Below, in pieces: positions 32,568 to 41,345 of a DNA stretch of 64,000 nucleotides. Position 1 is the stretch's first letter. Every line of letters begins with the position of its first letter. Source of the DNA: Burkholderia stabilis (GTDB lineage Bacteria; Pseudomonadota; Gammaproteobacteria; Burkholderiales; Burkholderiaceae); the NCBI RefSeq assembly GCF_001742165.1, contig NZ_CP016443.1, positions 744,001-808,000 of the forward strand, in the 5' to 3' direction. Made by a program: the position numbers and the translations under genes. Below the pieces are notes generated by a model. It was not told where the DNA came from, ran no database searches, and saw only the letters and a list, made by a program, of their open reading frames with translations.

Positions 32568-33761
32568 ATGACCTCACCCGTTCCGTCCGGCGCCACCCCG
32601 CGCCTGCTGCCGATCGATACGCTGACCGTGCCGGCCGCGCTCGACGGACGCGCGGGCACCAACCGCTCGGGCAGCGCGCATCCGCAGATTGCCGCGACCA
32701 ACGATCTCGACGCCGTGCGCGCGTGGCTCGCGCGCTTCGTCGATACACCGACCACGTTCCAGAACTACCGCAAGGAAGCCGAGCGCCTGCTGCTGTGGGC
32801 CGTGATCGCGTGCGGCAAGCCGCTGTCGTCGCTCACGCACGAGGATCTCGTCGTCTACAGGCAGTTCCTGCTCGCGCCCGCGCCGGCCGACGTCTGGTGC
32901 GCGAACGGCGGCCGCAAACATCCGCGCGACGATCCGCGCTGGCGGCCGTTCTACGGGCCGCTGTCGGCGGCCAGCCAGCGGCAGGCGCTGGTGATCCTGA
33001 ACGTGATGTTCTCGTGGCTCGTGCAGGCCGGGTATCTGGCCGGCAATCCGCTTGCATTGTCGCGGCAGCGGCAACGTCGACCCGCGCCGCGCGTCACGCG
33101 CCATCTCGGCCAACCGCTGTGGCAATCGGTCAAGGACGCCATCGCCGCGATGCCGCGCGACGATGCGCGCGCGTGCTTCCATGCGGATCGCGCGCGCTGG
33201 CTGTTCACACTGCTGTATCTCGGTGGGCTGCGCATCACCGAAGCGGCCGACACGACGATGGGCCGGTTCTTCTGCCGGCGCGATGCGAACGGGCACGAGC
33301 GCTGGTGGCTCGACGTGACGGGCAAAGGCGGCCGGCAGCGGCTCGTGCCGGCCACCGACGAAATGATGGCCGAGCTGTCGCGCTACCGACGCACGCACGG
33401 CCTGCCGGCGCTGCCGTCCGACGGCGAGCCCACGCCGCTCGTGCTGCCGTTCGGCCAGGCGCGCAAGCCGCTCACGCGCGCGGCGCTGCACCGGATCGTG
33501 AAGCAGGTGTTCCAGCACGCGGCCGACCGGCTGCGCGCGAGCGGCGAAGCCGGCGACGCACAGGCGCGCGTGCTCGAACAGGCGTCGGCGCACTGGCTGC
33601 GGCACAGCGCCGGCTCGCACATGGCCGACGGCCGTGTCGACCTGCGGCTCGTGCGCGACAACCTCGGCCACGCGTCGCTCACGACGACGAGCCAGTACCT
33701 GCACGCAGACGATGACTGGCGGCATCGCGAGACGGAAGAGAAGCACCGGATCGGGTGGTAG
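32568..33761 (+). CDS. solitary tyrosine recombinase/integrase
   Basis: A 397-residue phage-integrase-family recombinase. The catalytic residues are Arg222 (LGGLRITEA), a Lys in VTGKGGRQR, His342-x2-Arg345 (HWLRHSAGS), His368 (LGHAS) and Tyr377 (SQYLH). An N-terminal SAM-like core-binding domain covers about 45-165. No tRNA, direct repeat or phage gene flanks it, so it is probably a resident XerC-like chromosomal recombinase rather than an active prophage integrase. It is 160 bp downstream of the LuxR gene on the same strand. Confidence 0.88.
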   Translation: MTSPVPSGATPRLLPIDTLTVPAALDGRAGTNRSGSAHPQIAATNDLDAVRAWLARFVDTPTTFQNYRKEAERLLLWAVIACGKPLSSLTHEDLVVYRQFLLAPAPADVWCANGGRKHPRDDPRWRPFYGPLSAASQRQALVILNVMFSWLVQAGYLAGNPLALSRQRQRRPAPRVTRHLGQPLWQSVKDAIAAMPRDDARACFHADRARWLFTLLYLGGLRITEAADTTMGRFFCRRDANGHERWWLDVTGKGGRQRLVPATDEMMAELSRYRRTHGLPALPSDGEPTPLVLPFGQARKPLTRAALHRIVKQVFQHAADRLRASGEAGDAQARVLEQASAHWLRHSAGSHMADGRVDLRLVRDNLGHASLTTTSQYLHADDDWRHRETEEKHRIGW

Positions 33762-33948
33762 ATTGCCTGCGAGCCGTCGGTGCTCATGTCGGCATGTGTC
33801 GAGCGCACGCGTTCCGTACGGTGATCGAGTTCGAGCCCGCCCAGCCCACCGTCGAAATCAGGAGACCCGGGCCGATGCGTATCGCGGGTCAATCCGCCGC
33901 ACCGCCTCCCGCAGAGACGCCGCGAACCGCGCGGCGCGTCACACCCTG

Positions 33949-34167
33949 TCAGTACACCACCACCCAGTGCCCGGGCACCCACGCCCAATGATTGCCGGCC
34001 CACCGGTAATGCCCCTTCGCCCAGCGATAACCGGGCGCCGGCGGTGGCGGCGGCACCTCGGCGACGGGCGCCGGTTGCGGCGGCCGCACGGGTTCGACCA
34101 CGCAGGCGGACATCAGCGCGGCACTCACGCTCACCAGCACGGCGAGCGAAACGGATCGGATCTTCAT
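33949..34167 (-). CDS. small YXWGXW-type lipoprotein
   Basis: A 72-residue exported protein. The signal peptide ends in a lipobox-like SACVV (Cys22), followed by a Pro-rich linker and YRWAKGHYRWAGNHWAWVPGHW, two and a half copies of the YXWGXW aromatic repeat found in Burkholderia envelope proteins. The stop follows VVVY. It has the same tail style as the genes at 38760 and 38944. Function unknown; probably outer-membrane anchored. Confidence 0.8.
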   Translation of the reverse strand: MKIRSVSLAVLVSVSAALMSACVVEPVRPPQPAPVAEVPPPPPAPGYRWAKGHYRWAGNHWAWVPGHWVVVY

Positions 34168-34225
34168 CGTCGATTCTCCCTGTTGTGTAATCGGTTGCCG
34201 CGAGCGAACGCGCAAGCGCGGCGCG

Positions 34226-35389
34226 TCACGCGGCGCCGTGAATCAGCCCGGTCATCGGCCGTGTCGCCCCGCTTTCCGCGAACAGCGCGGACGCGGTACG
34301 GCGCGGATCGAGCCGCAGGCTTTCAGCGGCCGCGCCGGAGATCAGCGCGTCGAGTGACGCGGTCGGCTTCAGGTCGCGCCCTTCGTACAGGTCGCCGGGC
34401 CGCAACCCCGGCCAGTCGGCGATCACGCGGCCGCCGGCAACCGCGCCGCCCATGAGCATCGCGACCGACGCCTGCCCGTGATCGGTGCCGCCGGTGCCGT
34501 TCACGGCAGCCGTGCGGCCGAACTCGGTTGCGACGAGCACCGTGGTCTGCTGCCATGCAGGCCCGAGGCCGTCGCGCAGCGCGGCAAGCATCGTGTCGAG
34601 CGCCTTCAGCTGATTCGCGAGCCGCGCGTTCTGCGCGCTGTGCGTGTCCCAGCCGCCCGTCTCGATCATCGCGATCCGCGGGCCGTCGTCGCGCGCGAGG
34701 AACGTCGCGGCGAGCTTGCCGACACCGGCCGGGTCCTGCCGCGCATGCGCATCGCCCGCGAGGCCGCGCGCGGCCATCGCCGACTGCCACAACGGACCGA
34801 GCTGCGCGTCGGCCTCGTAAAGCGCCGACACGCGCGTGAGCAAGTCATCAGGCGCGGCGGGCAAACCGGATGGCGCATACGACGCCGCCTGCACGGTGCC
34901 GCGCAACGCGAGCGGGACGGTCGGCGCGAACGCGATCGCGCTTTCGCGCGTCGGCGGCAGCAGCGCGGCGAGCCGGTTCAGCCAGCCGTCCTTCACCTGA
35001 TACGGCGCGCGGCCGCCCGTCTCCAGCACGTTCTGGCCGTCGAAGTGCGAGCGGTCGCGATACGGCGACGCGATCGCGTGAACGAACAGCGCCTGCCCGT
35101 CGCGGTACGACTGCGCGGTCTGCGCGAGCGACGGATGCAATGCGAACGTGCCGTCGAGCCGCGTCGCGGCGGCCGTGTCGATCGCGAGCGGGCCGCGCAG
35201 CGACGCATACGCGGGCTCCGCATACGGGACGACGATGTTCAGGCCGTCGGCCGCGCCGCGCTGGATCACGAACACGAAGCGCCGGTCGGTCTCCACGTTC
35301 GCGAACACGATTCGCGGCGCGACGAGGATCGCGCCTGCGCCGGCGGCAGCCACGCTCAGGAATTGTCGGCGGGACAGTGACATGTTCAT
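34226..35389 (-). CDS. DUF1501 secreted protein
   Basis: A 387-residue protein of the DUF1501 (sulfatase-like alkaline phosphatase superfamily) type. A Tat signal, SRRQFLSVAAAGAGAILVAPR, opens it. Conserved segments include VIQRGAADGLNIVVPY, RSHFDGQNVLETG, METGGWDTHSAQN and TEFGRTAAVNGTGGTDHGQASVAMLMGG, where Asp/His residues could bind metal. It overlaps the DUF1800 gene by 4 bp. DUF1501-DUF1800 pairs are widespread and co-transcribed; they are thought to be secreted but have no settled function. ATG 35389 allows coupling; a second ATG two codons on is possible. Confidence 0.9.
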   Translation of the reverse strand: MNMSLSRRQFLSVAAAGAGAILVAPRIVFANVETDRRFVFVIQRGAADGLNIVVPYAEPAYASLRGPLAIDTAAATRLDGTFALHPSLAQTAQSYRDGQALFVHAIASPYRDRSHFDGQNVLETGGRAPYQVKDGWLNRLAALLPPTRESAIAFAPTVPLALRGTVQAASYAPSGLPAAPDDLLTRVSALYEADAQLGPLWQSAMAARGLAGDAHARQDPAGVGKLAATFLARDDGPRIAMIETGGWDTHSAQNARLANQLKALDTMLAALRDGLGPAWQQTTVLVATEFGRTAAVNGTGGTDHGQASVAMLMGGAVAGGRVIADWPGLRPGDLYEGRDLKPTASLDALISGAAAESLRLDPRRTASALFAESGATRPMTGLIHGAA

Positions 35390-36780
35390 CTCCGTTGGAA
35401 GTCGGGCGATACGAGCAGCAGCGCGAGCGACGTGGTCGCGCTTTCGGCGCGCGACAGCGCGGTCGCCGTCGGCGCGCTCATCGAACCGGCGAGCAGCGTG
35501 TTGCCGAGCGTGCGCGGGTCGAGCCGGTCGCCGGTGCGGGCAGCCAGGCGCTGCGCGATCTCGACGCGGCGCACGAGCGCGTCGGGCGCGGCCCAACTCG
35601 CGGCGACGTCGTCGTAACCGGCCGGCGAGCCCGGCCGCCACACGGGCTGGCCAAGCTGCGTGAGCAACGGCGCGGCCTTCAGGTCGCCCGTGTCGCGCCA
35701 GCCGAGCCCGCGCAGTGACGATACGGCCCACTCCCACGGCGTCTTGAACTTGCGGTTGACCGGCGACCACGCGTCGGGCGCATCGACGAGCGCGCGATAG
35801 ACGGCCGGCAAATCGCCGCCGCTCGCGTCGAACGCGCGGGCGAGCCGGTCGGTCAGTGCGGGCGGCGGATTGTCGGCGACGAAATGACGGGCGAGCTGGA
35901 ACGCGATGTGCCGGCCGGTCGCATCCGAATGCGCAAGATCGTGCAGGACCGCGCGCGCCTGCGCTTCGCCCGGCTGGTCGTAGGTGCGCCCCATCACCGT
36001 GCGCGTGCCCGGTTCGTGCAGCTTCGGGCGGAACACGAATGCGCCGGGCGCGGCGTCGCCCGGTTGCTGCCCGTTCCCGCCGGCGAGGCTCCAGCCGGTC
36101 AGTGCGCGCGCGAATTCCGTCACGTCGGCTTGCGTGTAGCCCGTACGCACGCCGAGCGTGTGCAGTTCCATGATTTCGCGCGCGAGATTTTCGTTGAGCC
36201 CGCGTTTCGCGGACGGATTGCGTTCCGCCGTGCGCAGCGCAGCCGGGCTGTCGGGGCCGACCGAGCGCGCCTGGTCGAGAAAGAGCTGCATCGCGGGATG
36301 CTGTTCGACCGCGACGAGCATGTCCTCGAAGCGGCCGAGCACGTGCGGGCGGATCGCGTCGCGCTCGAACGCGCCCGCGTACGCGGCCACCTGCCCCTTG
36401 TCGACCGACACCGCGAAATGGTTCGCCCAGAAATGCACGAGACGCTCGACGAACGGCGCGGGCGTGTTCAGCGCGCTGTTCATCCGTGCCGTGACGGCGC
36501 TGCGGTACGCGTCGTAGCCGTCGCGGCGAATCGATTGCGCGGTCGCGCGTTTAGCAGCCGCGTCGTCGCCGGTCATCGCGCTGCGCGCGGTCGCGAAACG
36601 CGTCGCGAGCGCCACCGCGTCCGGCTCGCCGGCCCACGCGGCAGGCCGTGCGTCGTAACGGTCGAATTGCGCGACGAGCGCCGCCTTCGGGTCGGCAGGC
36701 GGCGCTTCGTCGCCCCGCGCGCCGAGACCGAAGCGGTTCAGCGCGATCGCGGCCGGCGTGGTGTCGTTCGGATGGTCCAT
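35386..36780 (-). CDS. DUF1800 protein
   Basis: A 464-residue DUF1800 family protein. Hallmarks are the N-terminal ALNRFGLGARG, ERLVHFWANHFAVSVDKG, MELHTLGVRTGYTQADVTEFARALTGW, and the C-terminal PDALVRRVEIAQRLAART. No signal peptide is evident from this ATG, although the partner DUF1501 has a Tat signal and could carry it out as a complex. A shared ECF-type promoter element lies 28-62 bp upstream. The likely target is the envelope; biochemical role unknown. Confidence 0.9.
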   Translation of the reverse strand: MDHPNDTTPAAIALNRFGLGARGDEAPPADPKAALVAQFDRYDARPAAWAGEPDAVALATRFATARSAMTGDDAAAKRATAQSIRRDGYDAYRSAVTARMNSALNTPAPFVERLVHFWANHFAVSVDKGQVAAYAGAFERDAIRPHVLGRFEDMLVAVEQHPAMQLFLDQARSVGPDSPAALRTAERNPSAKRGLNENLAREIMELHTLGVRTGYTQADVTEFARALTGWSLAGGNGQQPGDAAPGAFVFRPKLHEPGTRTVMGRTYDQPGEAQARAVLHDLAHSDATGRHIAFQLARHFVADNPPPALTDRLARAFDASGGDLPAVYRALVDAPDAWSPVNRKFKTPWEWAVSSLRGLGWRDTGDLKAAPLLTQLGQPVWRPGSPAGYDDVAASWAAPDALVRRVEIAQRLAARTGDRLDPRTLGNTLLAGSMSAPTATALSRAESATTSLALLLVSPDFQRR

Positions 36781-36808
36781 GACGGGCTCTCTTGCGGTGC
36801 GTACCCGT

Positions 36809-36842
36809 GTTTAACGCGGGAGCGCCGGGAAATCCGTCGCGG
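36809..36842 (-). promoter_or_regulatory. putative ECF-sigma promoter of DUF1800-DUF1501
   Basis: On the minus strand CCGCGACGGATTTCC (36842-36828) is followed after 11 bases by CGTTAAAC (36816-36809). The same block with CGTTTAAC and identical spacing lies before the YXWGXW gene at 38944. The -10-like CGTT core fits ECF sigma promoters, and the element ends 28 bp before the DUF1800 start. Confidence 0.6.
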
Positions 36843-37027
36843 GAATCGCAAATATTTTCCGGATCGGGGAAATGCCGGACGCGAAGATCGGCGGAGATCG
36901 CACGCCATGGCGGCACTCGTCGCGTCGTCGACGCGCAACGGCGGCGCGATTTGTCCGGTGCACGCATTGCGCGTGACCGAAAACAACCGAAAGCGGCACG
37001 CTTGCTGCGCGCCGCCCTGCTCGTTGC

Positions 37028-37531
37028 TTACCGGCTCGCCGATGCGTCCGGCTTCTTCTGCAGCTTCGGCGGCAAACGCCAGTTGCCGCTGTGCTGCAAC
37101 CCGTCGACGAATTTCGCGCGCTCGTCGGGTGTGAGCGTCGCCGCGAAATCGACGACGCTGCGCTCGACCTGCGCACGCATCGCGGTATCGGCCGCGCGCG
37201 TGCGGTCGAGTGCGGCATCGATCGCCGCGCGATCGAGCTGCGGCGCGGCGAGCAGGTCCAGCACGGTGATCCGGCCATCGCGCCCTTCGCGCGCAAAATC
37301 GCGGCCGTCCTTGCGCGCCGCCTTCAGCGCGGCGGCGAATTCGCGCTGCCGCGCATCGGGCAATTCGTCCGCCGCGAAACGCAACGCGGTGCGTTGCGCG
37401 GGCGCGCCCGCCGCCGGCAGGTCGCGATGCGTCGCGAACCACTGATAGGCCCCGCCGCCGATCGCGCCGAGCATGAACACGTTCAACACGACCGAGCCGA
37501 CGAGCGCGAATTTCCAGCTGCGTTCACTCAT
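37028..37531 (-). CDS. CnrX-like periplasmic metal/stress sensor
   Basis: A 167-residue protein with one N-terminal membrane helix (WKFALVGSVVLNVFMLGAIGGGAYQW) and a helical periplasmic domain of the heavy-metal sensor/Spy type (LPDARQREFAAALKAARKDGRDF, and LTPDERAKFVDGL near the end). It overlaps the anti-sigma start region by 4 bp and ends the sigma operon. In Cupriavidus, CnrX senses metal and signals through the CnrY/CnrH pair; the same logic is inferred here. No His/Met-rich metal site is obvious, so the trigger may not be metal. Confidence 0.85.
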   Translation of the reverse strand: MSERSWKFALVGSVVLNVFMLGAIGGGAYQWFATHRDLPAAGAPAQRTALRFAADELPDARQREFAAALKAARKDGRDFAREGRDGRITVLDLLAAPQLDRAAIDAALDRTRAADTAMRAQVERSVVDFAATLTPDERAKFVDGLQHSGNWRLPPKLQKKPDASASR

Positions 37532-37947
37532 TCGTCACTCCAATCTACGCTCGGGCCGCCGAACGTCGTCGTCAAATAGCCCGGTTCGTGCTGCGCCGAC
37601 GGCACGCTGCCGAGCATCAGCATCGACACGGCCACGGCGCCCGCGAGCGCGCCGGCCAGGCCGACACCCGCGAATGCCGCGCCCGACCACCACACCGTGC
37701 CGCGCCGGCGCGCGCGTTGCGGCGCGGGCGCCGTCGCGACGATGCGCTCGACGAGCGCCGGCGCGGGCGGTGCGACCATGTCGTACGACAGCCATGCGTC
37801 GAGGTCGGCGGCATCGTCGAGCGCCAGCAGCGCGTCGCGCGGGTTCGCGCGCGCCCACGCCTCGGCGGCCGCGCGTTCGCCGTCCGGCCAACGCCGTGCG
37901 TCCGAGCCGTATGCGGCGACGATGGTACGAAATCGTTCGGGTGTCAT
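37528..37947 (-). CDS. putative anti-sigma factor
   Basis: A 139-residue protein with a cytoplasmic N-terminal part (MTPERFRTIVAAYGSDARRWP) reminiscent of short anti-sigma factors. It has one membrane helix (about residues 88-112, AAFAGVGLAGALAGAVAVSMLML) and a short periplasmic tail. The ATG overlaps the sigma gene stop (ATGA) and its stop overlaps the next gene, as expected for a sigma/anti-sigma pair. It lacks a zinc-binding HxxxCxxC motif. The call rests mainly on position and topology. Confidence 0.82.
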   Translation of the reverse strand: MTPERFRTIVAAYGSDARRWPDGERAAAEAWARANPRDALLALDDAADLDAWLSYDMVAPPAPALVERIVATAPAPQRARRRGTVWWSGAAFAGVGLAGALAGAVAVSMLMLGSVPSAQHEPGYLTTTFGGPSVDWSDE

Positions 37948-38609
37948 CGCTTGTCCTCGCTAGGTGGGCCGCCGGCCAGTTGCGCGCGCAGGTTGCGCCT
38001 GGCGCGCGCGAGCAGGCTTTCCAGCGCATCGACGGTGATGCCCATCAGGTTGGCCGCTTCCACGTTCGACATTTCCTGATAGTACTGGAGCACGAGCGCT
38101 TCCCGCTGCCGGGGCGGCAACGCGGCAAGCGCCTGCCGCACACGCGCATCGCGCGAGCGCAGCTCCGCATGCGCGGCCGGCTCCGGTTGCGGGTCCGGCA
38201 CGTCGGGCAACGTATCGACAGGCTCTTCGCGCCGCCCACGCAACCGGTCGTAGCACAGGTTCAGCACGACGCGATGCAGCCACGTGTCGAAGCGCGCCTC
38301 GCCTTCGCGCCAGCGCGGCGCCTGGTTCCATATCCGCAAGAACGTCTCCTGTGCGACGTCCTCGGCTTCGTTCCGGTCGCCGAGCATGCGCGTCGCCAAT
38401 GCGAGCAGACGCGGCAGCTTGCGCGCAACGAGCACGCGCACCGCCGACGAATCGCGCGCGCCAACGCGCGCGACGAGTTCCGCGTCCGGATCGCGGTCGC
38501 CGCGATCGCTCAACGCGGCCTGCTCCGCAGCACAGTGCGTTTGCGCCGCCCTGTGCCGGCAGGTCTGCCCGCCGCCCGGCTGAAGCTCATCGTCGTGCTC
38601 TCCTTGCAT
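37944..38609 (-). CDS. ECF-type RNA polymerase sigma factor
   Basis: A sigma-70 family ECF protein. Region 2 contains RMLGDRNEAEDVAQETFLRIW and region 4 contains LPPRQREALVLQYYQEMSNVEAANLMGITVDALESLLARARRNLR. The start is uncertain: ATG 38609 (221 residues) is given, ATG 38717 would extend it. A TTG at 38513 with GGAG upstream gives 189 residues and best fits the usual length, the conserved part beginning at DPDAELVARV. It is followed by the anti-sigma and CnrX-like genes, all overlapping by 4 bp. Likely target promoters are those at 36809-36842 and 39291-39324. Confidence 0.88.
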   Translation of the reverse strand: MQGEHDDELQPGGGQTCRHRAAQTHCAAEQAALSDRGDRDPDAELVARVGARDSSAVRVLVARKLPRLLALATRMLGDRNEAEDVAQETFLRIWNQAPRWREGEARFDTWLHRVVLNLCYDRLRGRREEPVDTLPDVPDPQPEPAAHAELRSRDARVRQALAALPPRQREALVLQYYQEMSNVEAANLMGITVDALESLLARARRNLRAQLAGGPPSEDKR

Positions 38610-38759
38610 GCGTCGGGCCGTCGCCGCGCGGCGCCACGCCGACTGTTCGGCGCCGCCGCGTGCATCGCGCACGGCGTCGGCCATGCCCGTTTCATCGACA
38701 TCCGTTTCGCGCGGCATATCGATCCTGTCGTCCGGTCACGCGAGCGTCGGCCGGCGCGT

Positions 38760-38873
38760 TCAATATACGACGACCGGCGCGGGCCGGTAATACGCCGGAC
38801 GTGCCGGCACCACGACGCAGCCGGCCAGCACGATGGCCGTGGCCGCCAGTATCACGATGGTTCGAAAAGGCAT
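38760..38873 (-). CDS. very small lipoprotein (37 aa)
   Basis: A 37-codon frame whose product starts MPFRTIVILAATAIVLAGC, a full lipoprotein signal with lipobox LAGC, then a short Pro/Tyr tail ending PAPVVVY. The tail style matches the C-terminus VVVY of the lipoprotein at 33949. It sits between the YXWGXW gene and the sigma gene on the same strand. G/C third-position use is high. No strong ribosome site, so a modest call. Confidence 0.6.
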   Translation of the reverse strand: MPFRTIVILAATAIVLAGCVVVPARPAYYRPAPVVVY

Positions 38874-38943
38874 GGCTTCGACTCATGAGATTGCGTGAAG
38901 GGACCGCCGCACCGGCACGACGTACCGCGCGGCGGCATGCGCA

Positions 38944-39243
38944 TCAGGCCCAGTGGCCCGGCACCCAGCGCCACGCCGGGCCGCGCGCGGCCCAGTGTCC
39001 GGGTACCCAGTGATAACCGACGCGCACCACTTGCCAGTGGCCCGGAATCCATACGTAGCGCCCCTGCCGCCAGTGCCAGTGGCCCTGGTCCCAGACGTAA
39101 CCCGCGCGCGGCGCCGGCATCACTTCGACGCGTGGCGCCGGCGGCGCGTAAGGTGCGACGATGACGGCCTGCGCGAATGCGGCGGACGCCGCCAGCGCGG
39201 CCACGCATCCGGCGGCAAACCGCAATGGAACAGAAAGTTTCAT
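38944..39243 (-). CDS. YXWGXW-repeat periplasmic protein
   Basis: A 99-residue exported protein with a signal peptide (MKLSVPLRFAAGCVAALAASAAFAQA) and three to four WxxGHWxW/WVPGHW repeats (YVWDQGHWHWRQGRYVWIPGHW, and HWVPGHW twice). This is the YXWGXW domain of Burkholderia and related envelope proteins. The repeats form aromatic hairpins, and no enzyme activity is known. An ECF-type promoter element lies 47-81 bp upstream, which ties it to the adjacent sigma operon. Confidence 0.85.
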   Translation of the reverse strand: MKLSVPLRFAAGCVAALAASAAFAQAVIVAPYAPPAPRVEVMPAPRAGYVWDQGHWHWRQGRYVWIPGHWQVVRVGYHWVPGHWAARGPAWRWVPGHWA

Positions 39244-39556
39244 GAAAGACTCCGAAGTAACCTGCATCGACCGGAAGCGGCCGTTCATGCGTTAAACGGA
39301 GCCGGCGCAGGAAATCCGTCGCGGCGTTGGAAAAAAATTCAGGCGAGCCGGATGCGCCTGGTAGCGGGCCGGAATGCGCGGGCCCGCGTACCAGCCGCCG
39401 CACGCGCAGGCTTGCCGTGCTGTCACAACCCGGCAAAACTGCCCTCCGACAATGTGTTCACCGGGATCCCGCTCGTTTCCGGCCCACGCCCCGGCCACGC
39501 TCGCGCATGGCCGCGCGGTTCCACATCTCGCGTCCCCATCAACGAAAACTACGACC
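39244..39556. other. 313-bp divergent gap
   Basis: This separates the YXWGXW gene from the phosphatase gene. It contains the ECF-type element at 39291-39324 directed left. No gene-like frame is visible. I could not find a convincing promoter for the rightward gene. Confidence 0.5.
39291..39324 (-). promoter_or_regulatory. putative ECF-sigma promoter of YXWGXW gene
   Basis: CCGCGACGGATTTCC (39324-39310, minus strand), 11 bases, then CGTTTAAC (39298-39291), 47 bp before the ATG. The 15-base block and spacing are identical to the element before DUF1800, which is unlikely to be chance in two short gaps of one locus. Confidence 0.6.
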
Positions 39557-41242
39557 ATGTCGAACCAGGACACTCTCCCTGATCAGCCGAACGAGCCGGC
39601 CGCCTCGGTGTCGCGCCGCGGCTTCCTGAAACTCGCCGGCGTCTCCGGCCTCGCCACCGCTGCCGGCGGCCTCGCAGCCGCCCGCGCCGCCGCGTCGAAT
39701 CCGGACGGCACGCCCGAACAGGTCCACCTGACGTGGGGCAACGACCCGACGTCCGAAGTCGTGATCTCGTGGGCATCGCTCGCGCCGGCCGTCAATCCGC
39801 GCGCGCGCATCGTCGCCGACGGCGAGCCGCCGCGCACCGTGCACGGCGTACAGCGCCTGTACACGGATGGCCTGAACGGCGAAACGGTGTTCGCTTACCA
39901 CGCGCGCGTACACGGGCTGAAGCCGAATACGCGCTATCGCTACGAAATTACGGCCGACAACGACAGCAACGCCGCGCAGCCGTTCGCCGCGAATTTTTCG
40001 ACCGCGCCGCGCGGCCGCGCGCCGTTCCGTTTCACCAGCTACGGCGATCTCGCGACGCCGAACGGCGCATGGGTGCTGTCGTCGCCGCAGAGCCGCTTCG
40101 CGGTGCAGGCCGTCGAACAGTTCCAGCCGCTGTTCCACCTGCTGAACGGCGACCTCTGCTACGCGAACCTGAACCCGGCGCACCAGCCCGAGGTGTGGCG
40201 CGACTTCGGCAACAACAACCAGACGTCGGCCGCGAATCGTCCGTGGATGCCGTGCCCCGGCAATCACGAGATCGAGTTCAACAACGGTCCGCAAGGGCTG
40301 GACTCGTATCTCGCGCGCTATACGCTGCCCGAGAACGGCACGCACTTCCCGGGCCGCTGGTACAGCTTCCGCGTGAGTTCGGTGCTGTTCGTGTCGCTCG
40401 ACGCCGACGATGTCGTGTACCAGGACGCTGCCGCGTTCGTCGGCGGCCCGGCCCCGCTCGTGCCGGCCGCGAGCACGGGCCGCCCGCCGATCGAACCCGG
40501 CACGTCGTTCTACGTGCGCGGCTACAGCAACGGCGAACAGACGCGCTGGCTCGAACACACGCTGCGCCATGCGGCGCACGACGACGATATCGACTGGATC
40601 GTCGTGCAGATGCACCAGGACGCGCTCAGTTCGTCGAAGACGGGCAACGGTTCCGACAAGGGCATTCGCGAAGCATGGTTGCCGCTGTTCGACCGTTACG
40701 GTGTCGATCTCGTGCTGTGCGGCCACGATCACGACTACGAGCGCAGCTACCCGGTGCGCGGCTGCAATCACCGCGCGGGCGTCGACGCGACGACCGGCGA
40801 AGTCGTCGAGACGCTGCAGCCGCGCCCGGTCGGGTCGAACGACCCGGATCGCACGAAGTTCGACACGAGCCACGGCACGATCCACCTGATCCTCGGCGGC
40901 GGCGGCACCAGCGCGCCGCTCGACGTGTACGGCGAGAATCCGGCGACCGGTTATGCGCGGGCGAAGGTATTCACGAAACCGAACCGGCCGGTGCCGGGCG
41001 CGGCGGCGAACACGTTCGTGCGCCAGCCGGCCGATGCGCTCGAGGATGCGATCTGGTCCGCGCGCCGCGATACGGGCACCGGGTACGGGATCGCCGTGTT
41101 CGACCACGACCCGGGCAAGCCGGGCGGGCATACGACGATCACGATGCGCTACTACCACGCGCCGGGCGCCGACCAGCACCCGACCGCGGACTACGAGCTG
41201 TTCGAGACGATCGAGCTGAGCAAGAAGCGGCACGAGCGCTGA
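39557..41242 (+). CDS. Tat-exported purple acid phosphatase-like metallophosphoesterase
   Basis: A 561-residue enzyme with a Tat signal (SRRGFLKLAGVSGLATAAGG). An N-terminal fibronectin-like PAP domain (VHLTWGNDPTSEVVISWAS, KPNTRYRYEI) comes next. The metallophosphoesterase motifs are YGDLA (about 155), LNGDLCYAN (about 196), CPGNHEIEF (about 233), VVQMHQD (about 352) and CGHDHDYERSYP (about 392), so all five metal-binding blocks are present. It should hydrolyse phosphate monoesters or related compounds in the periplasm. ATG 39557 places the twin Arg correctly. It stands alone on the plus strand, and I see no Pho box. Confidence 0.92.
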   Translation: MSNQDTLPDQPNEPAASVSRRGFLKLAGVSGLATAAGGLAAARAAASNPDGTPEQVHLTWGNDPTSEVVISWASLAPAVNPRARIVADGEPPRTVHGVQRLYTDGLNGETVFAYHARVHGLKPNTRYRYEITADNDSNAAQPFAANFSTAPRGRAPFRFTSYGDLATPNGAWVLSSPQSRFAVQAVEQFQPLFHLLNGDLCYANLNPAHQPEVWRDFGNNNQTSAANRPWMPCPGNHEIEFNNGPQGLDSYLARYTLPENGTHFPGRWYSFRVSSVLFVSLDADDVVYQDAAAFVGGPAPLVPAASTGRPPIEPGTSFYVRGYSNGEQTRWLEHTLRHAAHDDDIDWIVVQMHQDALSSSKTGNGSDKGIREAWLPLFDRYGVDLVLCGHDHDYERSYPVRGCNHRAGVDATTGEVVETLQPRPVGSNDPDRTKFDTSHGTIHLILGGGGTSAPLDVYGENPATGYARAKVFTKPNRPVPGAAANTFVRQPADALEDAIWSARRDTGTGYGIAVFDHDPGKPGGHTTITMRYYHAPGADQHPTADYELFETIELSKKRHER

Positions 41243-41345
41243 TCGGGCGGGCGCTCGCTGCGGCGGGCGCCTGCTGTTTCGGCATCGGCTGATGGGCGGG
41301 CCGGGCGCGGGTTAGACTGCTCGCCTCGCACCCCGACCCACGACG

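Noticed and set aside
32568..33761. Tyrosine recombinase as a prophage or genomic-island integrase
   Set aside because: No adjacent tRNA, att-like direct repeats or phage genes; kept only as a solitary recombinase.
39733..41292. 519-codon alternate frame within the phosphatase gene
   Set aside because: Shifted frame of a Tat-exported metallophosphoesterase with all catalytic motifs in the other frame.
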